Shown here in pieces: positions 27,032-35,876 of a stretch of DNA of 51,892 nt (position 1 is its first letter; each line of letters opens with the position of its first letter). The position numbers were made by a program, and so were the translations under genes. Source of the stretch: Pseudomonas citri. GTDB lineage: Bacteria; Pseudomonadota; Gammaproteobacteria; Pseudomonadales; Pseudomonadaceae. Where the stretch lies: contig NZ_JAODAB010000034.1 in assembly GCF_025336485.1 (NCBI RefSeq), positions 1 through 51,892 on the forward strand, written 5' to 3'. The notes beneath the pieces are model-generated. The model did no database searches. It was not told the DNA's origin and saw only the letters and a list, made by a program, of their open reading frames with translations.

Positions 27032-27745
27032 ATGAACAAGATATCCAGCCAGCCGCTGGCGGTCGAACCACCAGCCTCGCGTACCTTCGCTGAGGCCAGT
27101 CCGGTAGTCGCGGGGTATTTTACGGTTGCGTTTGTGTTCGGTCTGATGGCGGTCAACGCCAACTTGCCCCTGTGGCTGCCCGTGGCGATGTGCCTGTTCG
27201 TCTACGCGGGCGCTTCGCAGTTTGCGGCCTTGGCCTTGATCTCCAGTGGTGCGTCGTTGACCACCATCGTGCTCACCACGTTCTTGATCAATGCGCGGCA
27301 CATGCTGATGTCGGTCTATATGGCCAAGGCCCTGTATGCGCTGGGGCTCAGTCGTTTCGAGCGCTGGTGTTATGCGGCAGGGCTTACGGATGAATCCTTC
27401 GCTTTCCACAGCGCCAAGCTTGGCAGCGGGGCCCCGATGAGTGTGCGTTACCTGCTCGGCTTCAATCTCTTCTGCCACACCTCCTGGGTGCTCGGCGGCT
27501 TGCTGGGGGCAGTATGCGCGAAGTACGCGGCGCACCTGATCAAGTACCCGCTCGACTACGCCTTGACCGCGATGATGCTCTATGTGCTGGTTTCGCTGTG
27601 TAACACCCGCAAAAAATTGATCGCGGCCCTGGCGGCTGTGGTCTGCATGAGCGGCTTGAGCCTGCTGGGCAGTTCGCCATTCAACGTCTTCATTGCTACG
27701 TTCGTGGGCTGCGGGGTGGGTGTATGCCTGACCAAACGTTCCTGA
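27032..27745 (+). CDS. azlC: AzlC-family branched-chain amino acid exporter, large subunit
   Basis: A 237-residue inner-membrane protein with several hydrophobic helices and the family motifs FTVAFVFGLMA, YAGASQFAALAL and FLINARHMLMS. AzlC works with AzlD to export branched-chain or related amino acids. GAGAGG before the ATG supports the start. The last 22 bases overlap azlD, indicating coupling. Confidence 0.92.
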   Translation: MNKISSQPLAVEPPASRTFAEASPVVAGYFTVAFVFGLMAVNANLPLWLPVAMCLFVYAGASQFAALALISSGASLTTIVLTTFLINARHMLMSVYMAKALYALGLSRFERWCYAAGLTDESFAFHSAKLGSGAPMSVRYLLGFNLFCHTSWVLGGLLGAVCAKYAAHLIKYPLDYALTAMMLYVLVSLCNTRKKLIAALAAVVCMSGLSLLGSSPFNVFIATFVGCGVGVCLTKRS

Positions 27746-28041
27746 TCCTGGTCGTGGCCCTGATGATGGCCGTGACCTTCCTGCCCCGTGCCCTGCCGTT
27801 GCAGGTCAATACCGAGCACTGGCCGCCTTTCGTCGCCCGTGCCTTGGAATACCTGCCGGTGGCGATCGTTGCCGCTATCAGTCTTCCCCCTTTGTTGATC
27901 AAGGATCAGCAGATACAACTTGACCGTCCGGAATCCTATGCCGCCATCGCGACGCTGCTATGTGCGTATTTCAGCCGTAACCTGTTTTTCAGCGTGGCGT
28001 TGGGCACGGTGGCGTATATCGTGCTCGGTTCGTTCCTGTAG
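27724..28041 (+). CDS. azlD: AzlD-family small subunit
   Basis: A 105-residue protein with about four membrane helices (FLILVVALMMAVTFLPRALP; YLPVAIVAAISLPPLLI and others), the normal AzlD size. It pairs with AzlC in amino acid export. Its last 84 bases overlap, antisense, the 3' end of the LysR gene on the other strand. Confidence 0.92.
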   Translation: MPDQTFLILVVALMMAVTFLPRALPLQVNTEHWPPFVARALEYLPVAIVAAISLPPLLIKDQQIQLDRPESYAAIATLLCAYFSRNLFFSVALGTVAYIVLGSFL

Positions 28042-28884
28042 CCGCAGGTCCACCACGTCGTGCAGCGGCTGGCCTGACAACAGGGGATTGTTCACCTCCA
28101 GGCGGACTTCGAGAAAGTCCTCGAAGTCCGGAAGGACCGCCAGGCCATTGCGCAACGCCGCTTCCCGGGACACCAGTCCGAGGCCATCGAGTTGAGCGAT
28201 CAATGACAAGGTCAGCGTTTCACTGCAGGAATACACGACCCGCTGGCCCGAGCCGTATTCGCCCAGCCCGGCATCGAGCAGGCGACGGAAACTGTGGGAA
28301 TACGGACAGTCTTGCGCCGGACGTACCTGAAACTTGTCGCTGAGCGAACAAAGGGAGTCATCCTCATCGCCACAGTGGGCACCCACCACCCGCACTTGTA
28401 CATCCGGCAGGGTCATGCTGGGAAAATCACTCTGCTGCGGCCCGATCAGGACGGCCAGGTCGAAAGCTTCGTTCTTGAGCTTGCTCAGATTCTCCATCGA
28501 CTCGGCGTAGCTGAACTCCAGCTGGTGTCGAGGGAAAACCGCGATCAGCCGGTCAACCATTCGTCGGTTGAACTCCGCTGGCAGGGTGGTATTGAGCGCG
28601 ACTTTCAATGTGCATTGCCCTGGCGTCCTGAGCGCCGCGACCTTTTCCTCCAATTGGCGGGTGGCCACCAGCACCTGATCCATGAAAGGGGTCAATTCCA
28701 AGCCCTGGCTCGTCAAGGTCAGGCCCTTGTTCGAACGTCGGAACAAGCGGAAACCGAACTGTTCCTCGACTTTGTTCAACTGCGCTGCCAATGCCTGCAC
28801 CGTGAGGCACGAATGCTCCGCCGCCGCCGACAAGGAGCCGGTCTGCATGATGCGCATGAGGTTGCGTAGGGTTCTGCTATCCAT
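27958..28884 (-). CDS. LysR-family transcriptional regulator
   Basis: A 308-residue regulator from the ATG at 28884 (MDSRTLRNLMRIMQTGSLSA, then AAEHSCLTVQALAAQLNKVE, the winged HTH), with a periplasmic-binding-like effector domain. The frame is open to 28968, but the extra N-terminus is not typical. The last roughly 28 residues lie opposite azlD. The convergent position suggests it may control azlCD, but LysR regulators more often control divergent genes, and the divergent neighbour here is the Xre/RES pair. Confidence 0.85.
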   Translation of the reverse strand: MDSRTLRNLMRIMQTGSLSAAAEHSCLTVQALAAQLNKVEEQFGFRLFRRSNKGLTLTSQGLELTPFMDQVLVATRQLEEKVAALRTPGQCTLKVALNTTLPAEFNRRMVDRLIAVFPRHQLEFSYAESMENLSKLKNEAFDLAVLIGPQQSDFPSMTLPDVQVRVVGAHCGDEDDSLCSLSDKFQVRPAQDCPYSHSFRRLLDAGLGEYGSGQRVVYSCSETLTLSLIAQLDGLGLVSREAALRNGLAVLPDFEDFLEVRLEVNNPLLSGQPLHDVVDLRLQERTEHDIRHRAQRHAEKQVTAEIRT

Positions 28885-29151
28885 CAGTAATACCCTCTGC
28901 TTAAGTGGGCTCGTTATTGTTATGCACTTGGCCCGGGTCAGGCGGAACGTGCGGCTATCATCATGCACCTCGCCACGGTTGTCGCGTTTTTGTCGTGAAA
29001 AGCGGTCTGCCTCTTCCGATCAGAACTGTAACAAGGAGAAGGCAAAAGAGATTTATCTCGATTCGCTCATTCGTCTACGAATAAAAAATAAAAAATAATC
29101 CATTTCTGTACTATTCTCTAAGCATCACCCCGTGACAAAGGAGCCAATCCC
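28885..29151. other. Divergent intergenic region, LysR / Xre-RES
   Basis: A 267-bp gap. The right half (about 29045-29130) is AT-rich (CGAATAAAAAATAAAAAATA), a likely promoter for the toxin-antitoxin pair, and AAAGGAG lies before its ATG. No convincing dyad operator was seen. Confidence 0.4.
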
Positions 29152-29562
29152 ATGGCGACTTCCTCCTTCACCCTCAACGCACAGCAGCAGTTGGACTCCC
29201 CGGATGCGGGTCGAGTCGCGTTGAAGTTTTTCTTCAATCTCATGGCGCTCTGGGGCTGCAGCGTCGAGCAGCAGCGCACCTTGTTGGGCAGGGTAGGCAA
29301 CACAACCTTCTACAAATACAAACAATTGTCGGGAAACGTGCGGCTGCCGCGCGATACGCTGGAGCGCATTTCCTACCTCATGGGCATCCACAAGGCGCTG
29401 AGTATCATCTTCAGCAATAGCCGGGACCGGGCGTACCAGTGGGTCAGCAGCCCCAACGCCGCGGCACCGTTCAACGGTCAGTCGGCGTTGTCCTACATGC
29501 TGACCGGGCGGGTGGTGGACATTGCCGATGTGCGGCGATACCTCGACGGGGTGCGCGGTTGA
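29152..29562 (+). CDS. Xre/MbcA/ParS-family antitoxin
   Basis: A 136-residue antitoxin of the RES-Xre class. The N-terminal HTH region covers about 20-80 (VALKFFFNLMALWGCSVEQQ; NTTFYKYKQLSGNVRLPRD), and the C-terminal toxin-binding domain (DUF2384 type) about 80-136, ending SYMLTGRVVDIADVRRYLDG. It neutralises the RES toxin and likely represses the operon. AAAGGAG stands about eight bases before the ATG. It shares one base with the toxin start. Confidence 0.9.
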   Translation: MATSSFTLNAQQQLDSPDAGRVALKFFFNLMALWGCSVEQQRTLLGRVGNTTFYKYKQLSGNVRLPRDTLERISYLMGIHKALSIIFSNSRDRAYQWVSSPNAAAPFNGQSALSYMLTGRVVDIADVRRYLDGVRG

Positions 29563-30239
29563 TGACTCCTCCCTTGGCGGATCCGCAATGGAAACGGGCG
29601 TATCGGATCGTCAACAGCAGCTTCCCGCCGATTTCGCTGTTTGAAGACGTACTTGATCCCGAAGACTTGCCCACCGCTTATGCGCTGGAAGCACTGACCA
29701 ACGACCGACTGATGGAGCAAGCTGGCGTGTTGTCCCGGGTGCGTCCAGAGGACCGCGTTTCCGGACCCGGCTCTTCGCCCGTGATGGCGGCATTTACCCA
29801 CATCGGCAAGAGCAGCCGCTTCAGCGATGGCACCTTCGGCGTCTATTACGCGGCCAGCAGCCAGGAAGCCGCCATTGCCGAAACCTGTTATCACCAGGCG
29901 CGTTTCCTCGGGGCCACCAACGAACCGGACCTGGAGTTGACCATGCGCACCTACGTCAACAAGGTCGTCAAACCGCTGCACGATGTTCGCGCTGACTATC
30001 CGCACCTGCACAATCCGGATCCTGGCGCCTACGGTCCGTCCCAGGTATTCGCCCGGCAACTGCGCGAAAACCTGTCCTGGGGGTTGCTCTACAACAGCGT
30101 CCGCCTGCCCGGTCACGAATGCGTGGCTGCGTTCCGTCCGCCGGCGGTGTCGATTCCAGTGCAGGGTAAGCACATTCGGTATGTCTGGAACGCCCAGAAG
30201 CGGGAGATTTCGTTTGTATTCGAGGTGAGTCAGGTGTGA
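29562..30239 (+). CDS. RES-domain toxin (NAD+-consuming)
   Basis: A 225-residue RES protein; characterised members degrade NAD+ as ADP-ribosyltransferases or NAD+ phosphorylases. RES landmarks include AYRIVNSSFPPIS (conserved Arg), GTFGVYYAASSQEAAIAE (conserved Tyr and Glu) and the C-terminal VRLPGHECVAAFRPPAV. The ATG at 29562 overlaps the antitoxin TGA by one base; the longer open frame upstream is antitoxin shadow. The domain appears complete. Confidence 0.9.
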   Translation: MTPPLADPQWKRAYRIVNSSFPPISLFEDVLDPEDLPTAYALEALTNDRLMEQAGVLSRVRPEDRVSGPGSSPVMAAFTHIGKSSRFSDGTFGVYYAASSQEAAIAETCYHQARFLGATNEPDLELTMRTYVNKVVKPLHDVRADYPHLHNPDPGAYGPSQVFARQLRENLSWGLLYNSVRLPGHECVAAFRPPAVSIPVQGKHIRYVWNAQKREISFVFEVSQV

Positions 30240-30279
30240 GCCCGAGTATAAAAAACCTGGTTTATCAGGGCTTCTACAC

Positions 30280-31437
30280 TCAGCTCGCCGCGATCAACGC
30301 TTGCTCTTCCAACCATATTTCCTGGACGAACGGGTCTGTGATCGCGTAGATCCCATGTCCGCGACGCATGATGATGTTCTCGGCCACCAAGGCAATCACC
30401 ACGGGTTGAATTTCTTCGATACGAACATCGCGACCCACGGCTTTTGAATATTCCGCTGCGGCGTCAATGGAAAAAATGCCGCGGGCATCCCCTGCCGTCG
30501 AGGCGATTTTATTGAAGATGGCTTGGGCCAGGCTGCCCAACTGCTCAACCTTCTCAAGCTCAATGTTTGCTGCAGCGGAACGCAGGGTACTGGCGATGAC
30601 GGGCAGGAACAGGTCCGGATCGCCTTCTTGCAGCAGGACTTGCCTCAGCGCCTTGAGCATCTCTTCCGGACGGTTGCCCAGTGTATTGAAAGCTTGCGTG
30701 GCGATTTCAAGCGATGGCAGTTTGTGTGGGCTGACAGTCATTGCCAGGCGGTTCAGCAGGTATTCGACATAATCTCCCTTCAAGACCGGATATGCCGCGG
30801 AAGTAGCGCCGGAAAATGCCTGGTTACGTTTGGCGGTGAGTTCGCTGACCTGTGCTCGGTGAGAGCCGGTGCCGATGAACAAAAAGTAGCCCGGGGTGTT
30901 GGGGCGAGGATTGATGGCATCACGAGCGGCTTTCAGCGAGAGCAACATCTGGTTGCCATCTTCAGAGGCAATGGCGTGTTGCACTTCGTCGATGATAAGC
31001 ACCAGGTCGGTCTTGGCTTGATCGACAACTTCTGTGAACGCTTGGGCGAGCGTCGTGCCTCCGACATTGCCGATGCCTTCAAGTTTGAATCCGAACTTGA
31101 ATCCAGCCGCACCGATATCGACACCGCCGATGTGCTTGAGTTTTTCAAGCAGGCCAGAGGCAGGTGTCTGTAACGCTTGTAGCGTTTTACGAATGGCGTC
31201 GTGCAGCAAAGTGGCCGGGTTGGCGAGGGTATCGCTCCAGAGGTCCACGTAAATGACCAGCGCACCTTCTTTTTCCAGGGCCGGAATCAGGTCACTTCGC
31301 AAGAAAGTCGTTTTGCCGGTTCTGCGCGAACCGGACAAAAACAGACCTGAACGCAAACCCTCCTCAAGCACTCCCGGATTGAGAAGCTGGTTGGCCATGC
31401 TTTCAGCCAGTTCCGGGCGCTGGAAAATGCTGCTCAT
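30280..31437 (-). CDS. Stand-alone P-loop ATPase (AAA/STAND-like)
   Basis: A 385-residue ATPase. Walker A is GSRRTGKTT (36-44, Lys42) and Walker B LVLIIDEVQH (Asp150, Glu151), with a likely sensor segment FLFIGTGSHRAQ. A helical lid follows, and the C-terminal 70 residues look like a winged helix (VRIEEIQPVVIALVAENIIM). The layout suits archaeal-type or STAND ATPases that recruit partners, some in defence, but the effector domain is missing and no partner gene is adjacent. Function unknown. Confidence 0.75.
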   Translation of the reverse strand: MSSIFQRPELAESMANQLLNPGVLEEGLRSGLFLSGSRRTGKTTFLRSDLIPALEKEGALVIYVDLWSDTLANPATLLHDAIRKTLQALQTPASGLLEKLKHIGGVDIGAAGFKFGFKLEGIGNVGGTTLAQAFTEVVDQAKTDLVLIIDEVQHAIASEDGNQMLLSLKAARDAINPRPNTPGYFLFIGTGSHRAQVSELTAKRNQAFSGATSAAYPVLKGDYVEYLLNRLAMTVSPHKLPSLEIATQAFNTLGNRPEEMLKALRQVLLQEGDPDLFLPVIASTLRSAAANIELEKVEQLGSLAQAIFNKIASTAGDARGIFSIDAAAEYSKAVGRDVRIEEIQPVVIALVAENIIMRRGHGIYAITDPFVQEIWLEEQALIAAS

Positions 31438-31451
31438 GCAATTATCCTGTT

Positions 31452-31487
31452 TTATGGATTAGCCATAATTATTGCCGAGCCATAATT
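31452..31487. promoter_or_regulatory. Dyad and direct repeat upstream of the ATPase gene
   Basis: TTATGG (31452-31457) and CCATAA (31463-31468) form a 5-nt-spaced dyad starting 15 bases before the ATPase ATG. The decamer AGCCATAATT occurs twice (31461-31470 and 31478-31487). The spacing of 17 bases between copies is close to two helical turns, so this is a candidate repressor site. The protein that binds is unknown. Confidence 0.45.
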
Positions 31488-31624
31488 TAGCATAAGATTT
31501 CGTGGATCAAATCTTGAACTGCTGAACCGACGCCTGCTTCGTTCATCGCCTACTGCCCCTGAAGCGAGGATTGTCGGGCAAGTGTAGTCGAGCGCCAGTG
31601 AAGCCTTGGCAGGCACCGCACCTA

Positions 31625-32533
31625 TTAGCCCTTCACCCCTTTGAACCGCTCGACCTCGCCCAGGTAACGCTTGACCTCTTCGAACAGCCACGCCGCAAAC
31701 TGCCGGCGCCGGGCCTCGGGACGTTCCTGGCCGGGCAGTACCAGCCAGTACGGATAGGCGTAGGGTGCGGTGTAGCCAGTCAGCTGAACCAGCTCGTCGC
31801 GCATGATCGCGTCGTGCACCAGGCTGCGGCGAACCAGCGCGATGCCCTGGCCCAGCCGAACGGCTTCCAGCACCAGGTTGGAGTCGTTGCTGCACAAGCC
31901 TGAACGCGGCACATCAATATCCAGCCCGGCGGCCTGGCACCAGGGTTGCCAGGAGTCCATGGTGAAGATGATCGTGCTGGCGACAATTTCCGCCGGGGTC
32001 CTGGGAAGCTGCCCGCCGTTGAAGCCGGGGGCGGCGACGACCACCATCTCGTCATGGAACATCAGGCTTTTTTCCAGCCCCTCCCAATCGCCCCGGCCCA
32101 TGCGCACGCCCACATCCACCGACTCCTGAAGCAGGTTCGACACCGCCAGGCTGGCCTGCAGGCGCACGGTGATGTGGGGATGACGTTGTTGAAAGCGTTC
32201 GATCCTGGGCAGCAGCCACGAGCGGCCGAAGGAAGGCATCACCGCCACGACCAATTCAGACGCCTGGGGACGTGCCTGGACCTGTCGGGTGGCATCGGCG
32301 ATGGCATTTAGCGATTCGCGGATTTGCAGGGCATACAGCCGTCCGTCCTCGCTCACCCGAAGACCCCGGCCCTCGCGGATGAACAGGCTGACGCCGACGA
32401 TGTCCTCCAGCACTTTGAGCTGCTGGCTGATGGCCGAATGGGTGACGTGCAACTCCTCGGCTGCGCGGGTCACGCTGCCCAGTCGTGCGACGGCTTCGAA
32501 ACTGCGCAGGCAACTCAGCGGTGGAATGTTCAA
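31625..32533 (-). CDS. LysR-family regulator (GcvA-like)
   Basis: A 302-residue regulator with N-terminal PPLSCLRSFEAVARLGSVTR, then AAEELHVTHSAISQQLKVLE, the GcvA-type HTH. The effector domain follows from about residue 90. It is divergent from the DUF2917 and EamA genes, so it likely controls them. The target and ligand are not visible. Confidence 0.9.
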   Translation of the reverse strand: MNIPPLSCLRSFEAVARLGSVTRAAEELHVTHSAISQQLKVLEDIVGVSLFIREGRGLRVSEDGRLYALQIRESLNAIADATRQVQARPQASELVVAVMPSFGRSWLLPRIERFQQRHPHITVRLQASLAVSNLLQESVDVGVRMGRGDWEGLEKSLMFHDEMVVVAAPGFNGGQLPRTPAEIVASTIIFTMDSWQPWCQAAGLDIDVPRSGLCSNDSNLVLEAVRLGQGIALVRRSLVHDAIMRDELVQLTGYTAPYAYPYWLVLPGQERPEARRRQFAAWLFEEVKRYLGEVERFKGVKG

Positions 32534-32650
32534 TAGGTAAGTCCTACTAACGGAAAACGCAAAAAATGACTGATTTTACAAAGATTGCCGGGGCCGTAAT
32601 GTAAGTCAAGGTGTATTAACGTCCGGATCAATCTACCGGTGGGTATCAAC

Positions 32651-33019
32651 ATGGGCCATTTCCACAGTGTTTTTACGTCAGCCACGGACTCCGGCTTGCA
32701 ACCAGCCGAACTCGACTGGGTGCAGATCTCCCTGGGCAGGCACCAACTGCTCTCGCTTCGGTTCGCCCAGGCCATCTACACCCGTTCCCTGAGCGGCACC
32801 CATTGGATCAGTTGGGACGGTCGGGATGTGTTGCTTGAACAAGGGCAGGTCATCAAGTTGACGGCCGGCGTGGCCCTGATCGATGGAGAAGGGGTAATGG
32901 AGGTCGCGGTGGTCGAAAACCCGGGGCAGGGCGACAGCCTGGCGGCGCTGCGCAAGTGGCTGGGGTGGGACTTCATGGCATCGCGTGCGTTGGCACTGCG
33001 TATCGATATCAACGGATAG
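32651..33019 (+). CDS. DUF2917-family protein
   Basis: A 122-residue soluble beta-rich protein of the DUF2917 type (core LSLRFAQAIYTRSLSGTHWI, then LLEQGQVIKLTAGVALI). Its role is unknown; such proteins often sit beside LysR regulators and EamA exporters, as here. I choose the ATG at 32651; a GTG four codons earlier is possible. It is followed 45 bases later by the exporter gene. Confidence 0.75.
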   Translation: MGHFHSVFTSATDSGLQPAELDWVQISLGRHQLLSLRFAQAIYTRSLSGTHWISWDGRDVLLEQGQVIKLTAGVALIDGEGVMEVAVVENPGQGDSLAALRKWLGWDFMASRALALRIDING

Positions 33020-33064
33020 TGGCCTGTGCGGCCCTGCGTCATGACGCCATGGAAGGACAGTGAA

Positions 33065-33979
33065 ATGCCTTTGCTGATTCGTGCGGCAGAAGGCCGGCTG
33101 ACACTCGGTGTCGTTGTCCTGGCCTCGACTTTTCTGATGGGCTCCAGTTTTGTCTCCGGCAAGATTTTGCTCAACGAGGGTTTTCCACCGTTCCTGCTGG
33201 TGGGTTGGCGTTTCTTCGTCGCCGCGATCGCGACGTTGCCCTTGTTATGGCTGCAAGGTGACTCGTTGTTCCAGGCGCTGTTCCCCCGTCACCTGAGCGC
33301 CAGGCAGGCCGGCATCGTCGCCCTGATAGGCCTGGCCCAGACCACCGCCGTGATGAGCTTGTTGTTCATGGCAATGCGCACGATACCGGCCTCCACCGCC
33401 GCCATCCTGTTGTTCACCAACCCGGTGTGGGTCGCGCTGGGAGCCCGGTTGTTTTTCGCCGAGCCGCTCACGCTTGGCCGCTGGCTGGGCCTGGTGGCGG
33501 GCGTGGTCGGGATCGTGCTGGCCATCGGCACGGATGTCTCGCTCTCTTCGGACCCACAGACGCTGCAAGGTTTTGCCTACGGGGTGGGCTCGGCGCTCTG
33601 CTGGGCGGCTGCAACGTTGATCAACAAGCGTAGCCACTTGCCCATGGGCGTCTGGGCCTTGAGTTTCTGGCAAATGTTCATTGGCTCCCTGGTGGTGCTG
33701 GTGTTGGCCGGCCTGGCTGGCGAGCGTTGGCCTGTGCACACCACCGCCAGCCAGTGGGGCTGGTTCCTGTGGCTGGCCATACCGGCGTCCACCGGCTCTT
33801 TCGGGTTGTGGTTCGTGGCGTTGAAGCAAGGCAACGCGAGCCGTGTCAGCGGCTATCTGTTCTTCGCGCCGCTGTTCGCTGTGTTGCTGTCGTTTGCCGT
33901 CTTGAACACGCAGTTGTCCTGGTTGCAAGGCATGGGCGGGTTGTTGATCGCGCTCTCCATTTGGAGGGTGAACAGGTAG
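33065..33979 (+). CDS. EamA/DMT-family transporter
   Basis: A 304-residue exporter with about ten membrane helices in two EamA repeats (ASTFLMGSSFVSGKILLNEG; GVGSALCWAAATLINKRSHL). Start 33065 is preceded by GGAAGGA; an in-frame ATG 13 codons earlier is less well placed. Members export amino acids or metabolites. It is likely co-regulated with the DUF2917 gene by the divergent LysR protein. Confidence 0.88.
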   Translation: MPLLIRAAEGRLTLGVVVLASTFLMGSSFVSGKILLNEGFPPFLLVGWRFFVAAIATLPLLWLQGDSLFQALFPRHLSARQAGIVALIGLAQTTAVMSLLFMAMRTIPASTAAILLFTNPVWVALGARLFFAEPLTLGRWLGLVAGVVGIVLAIGTDVSLSSDPQTLQGFAYGVGSALCWAAATLINKRSHLPMGVWALSFWQMFIGSLVVLVLAGLAGERWPVHTTASQWGWFLWLAIPASTGSFGLWFVALKQGNASRVSGYLFFAPLFAVLLSFAVLNTQLSWLQGMGGLLIALSIWRVNR

Positions 33980-34025
33980 GCCCCGTCGGGAGCGGGTGAA
34001 CAGTTGAGTTCAGGAGGATTTAGGG

Positions 34026-34754
34026 ATGGATCAGGACACCATTGAATCGTTCTCGGTTTTCAGCCGTATCGACACGGTCGATGAATGGCGCAGGTACATG
34101 AAACAACGGGTGCAGGAGCTGGGATTCAGCCGGTTCCTGTTCTGCTTGAAGACCAGCGCCAAGGCCGATTCGCGCAGTGCCTTGGTGATCGGCGATTTCC
34201 CCAAGGGTTGGCTGCAGGCCTACGAGCGAGCCGGCTACGCCCAGATCGATCCGGTGGCGCTGCATTGCATGCACAGTGTCTTGCCGCTGATATGGACAGA
34301 GCGCCTGTACACCAGCAGCAACCAGCGGGCGCTGCGCGAAGAGGCGGCCGGCCATGGCTTGGTCAATGGCGTGACCGTGGCGCTGCACGGCCCCCAAGGG
34401 CAATTCGGCACGTTCGACTTGAGCGTCGATGCCGTGAGCGAGCCGGTGGCCAAGGGCGTGATCCAGGCGCGCTGGGGCGAACTGGCGCTGCTCAAGGACG
34501 TCGCTTTGCAAAGCGCCATGAAATTTCTCGACGCACCGCCCAAGAGCGCCACCGGGATCAAGCTCACCAAACGCGAAAAAGAAGTGCTGCAATGGAGCGC
34601 GATCGGTAAGACCAGTTGGGAAATTTCCAACATCTGCAACTGTTCGGAAGCCAGCGTGGACTTTCATTTCAAGAACATCCGCCGCAAGTTCGGTGTGTCC
34701 ACCCGCAGCGCGGCGGCGGTGCAGGCGTTGTCGATGCGGATCATTCAGATCTGA
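34026..34754 (+). CDS. LuxR-type regulator with complete acyl-HSL pocket (LuxR solo)
   Basis: A 242-residue quorum-sensing regulator. The N-terminal autoinducer-binding domain keeps the residues numbered W57, Y61, D70, P71 and W85 in TraR, here W62, Y66, D75, P76 and W90; a conserved Gly lies at 115, and the usual Pro of the following strand is Ala. The C-terminal GerE-type HTH spans about 177-232 (LTKREKEVLQWSAIGKTSWE). AGGAGG lies eight bases before the ATG. No luxI-type gene occurs in the window, so it is a solo here. It lies tail to tail with the biosynthetic operon, its last 14 bases overlapping the phosphopantetheinyl transferase gene. The best candidate target site is the dyad at 43551. 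Confidence 0.93.
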   Translation: MDQDTIESFSVFSRIDTVDEWRRYMKQRVQELGFSRFLFCLKTSAKADSRSALVIGDFPKGWLQAYERAGYAQIDPVALHCMHSVLPLIWTERLYTSSNQRALREEAAGHGLVNGVTVALHGPQGQFGTFDLSVDAVSEPVAKGVIQARWGELALLKDVALQSAMKFLDAPPKSATGIKLTKREKEVLQWSAIGKTSWEISNICNCSEASVDFHFKNIRRKFGVSTRSAAAVQALSMRIIQI

Positions 34755-35472
34755 CGCCCGATCGGCGTTCTATCGCCGGGATTTCCAGCCAGGTCAGCGG
34801 GTAGTCGACGTTGTCATCGGTTGCGTCAAAGGCGTGGTGATGAATCTGCAAGCCGTTCAGGCAGTGTTCGCTGAACAGCGTGCCGATGCCGTTGGCCAGA
34901 CTGAAGCGGCGCTGGACCGGGCGTCTGTCCGCCGGCCAGTCGCACAGGCACTGGCGGTGGCCGCGAATGCCGGTGCCGAGGTATTTCAAGAAGGCTTCGC
35001 GGCGCGTCCACAGCCAGATAAACCCGTGCGGCTGGGTATGCCTCGGCAGCCCTTCGAGCCAACGCCGTTCGCAGTCACACAGGTAGCGACGCATCGCGCT
35101 CTGCCAGAACACCGGGGCCGGGCCGGTCTCGTAGTCGATGCCCACGCGGGTCGTCGCCAACGCCAGCACACCGATGTGCTCGCCGTAGCTGAGGCTGACG
35201 AACAGCCTGCCAGGTGCGGTGACCGCCAGTTGTCCCAGTGCATCGCGCTCGACGCTCAGTTGCCCATTGGCGCAGCCCAGGGCATCCGCCGCGTTGACGC
35301 GCAGCGCGATGCGGGCATTGATAAAGCGGATCTTGTGGCGACCCTCCAGGGTCTGGCTGTGGTTGCGTTCTGTTTCACTGAGCAACGCCCATCCGTGGGC
35401 GCCGGCCAGTCGAGCGAGCGTGAAAACCACCAGCCGAGGGGCTATTTCGTGGGCTATTCCAGAGGCTGTCAC
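34741..35472 (-). CDS. 4'-phosphopantetheinyl transferase (Sfp-like)
   Basis: A 243-residue enzyme that would attach the phosphopantetheine arm to the ACP encoded first in this operon. It has VGIDYE (Asp113, Glu115; metal site) and FIWLWTRREAFLKYLGTG, a variant of the WxxKEAxxK motif with Arg in place of the first Lys. Start is the GTG at 35472, overlapping the upstream stop (GTGA); the open frame further upstream is shadow. It is the last operon gene, and its 3' end overlaps luxR in antisense by 14 bases. Confidence 0.88.
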   Translation of the reverse strand: MTASGIAHEIAPRLVVFTLARLAGAHGWALLSETERNHSQTLEGRHKIRFINARIALRVNAADALGCANGQLSVERDALGQLAVTAPGRLFVSLSYGEHIGVLALATTRVGIDYETGPAPVFWQSAMRRYLCDCERRWLEGLPRHTQPHGFIWLWTRREAFLKYLGTGIRGHRQCLCDWPADRRPVQRRFSLANGIGTLFSEHCLNGLQIHHHAFDATDDNVDYPLTWLEIPAIERRSGVRSE

Positions 35473-35876
35473 GGCAACGCCGGGCGCAGGTTGTGGCGTA
35501 CCTGCAGGCTGGCAAAGAAACACGCGTAGGCGCCCGCCAGGATCAGCACCGGCAGCAGCGTGCTCAACGGATGCGGTGTGCCCACCATTGCGTGAATCCC
35601 GAACAGCACGCCGGCATATAGCGCAATCGCCAGCCCGGCCGCGAGGGCGGCGGCGTTGTAACGTTGACTGCTGCCCACCAGGCGGCTGATCAGTGCCGAA
35701 AAGGCAAAGGTCGCGGCAAAACTGAGCAGCCATTGCGCCAGGGCCGATTCAACCATCTGCAACATCGGCTGCTGGCGGGCGCAGTAGGCGACCCAGCCGC
35801 CGTACAGCGATGCCGAGATCAGCGAGCTGAACACTTTCACCCGCGCCGGATCAGCCAAGGATTTTCTTGAGCGCAC
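35469..35876 (-). CDS. Four-helix membrane protein of unknown function
   Basis: A 135-residue integral membrane protein with helices at about 15-32, 45-63, 75-96 and 105-123. It has no recognisable transporter or enzyme motif. The GTG start at 35876 has AAGGAG eight bases upstream, inside the end of the N-acyltransferase gene (26-bp overlap), and its stop overlaps the next GTG by 4 bp. This tight coupling suggests it serves the pathway, perhaps as membrane scaffold or export aid, but that is inference. Confidence 0.7.
   Translation of the reverse strand: MRSRKSLADPARVKVFSSLISASLYGGWVAYCARQQPMLQMVESALAQWLLSFAATFAFSALISRLVGSSQRYNAAALAAGLAIALYAGVLFGIHAMVGTPHPLSTLLPVLILAGAYACFFASLQVRHNLRPALP

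Noticed and set aside
26957..27535. 192-codon minus-strand frame
   Set aside because: It is antisense to azlC, which has clear membrane helices and family motifs.
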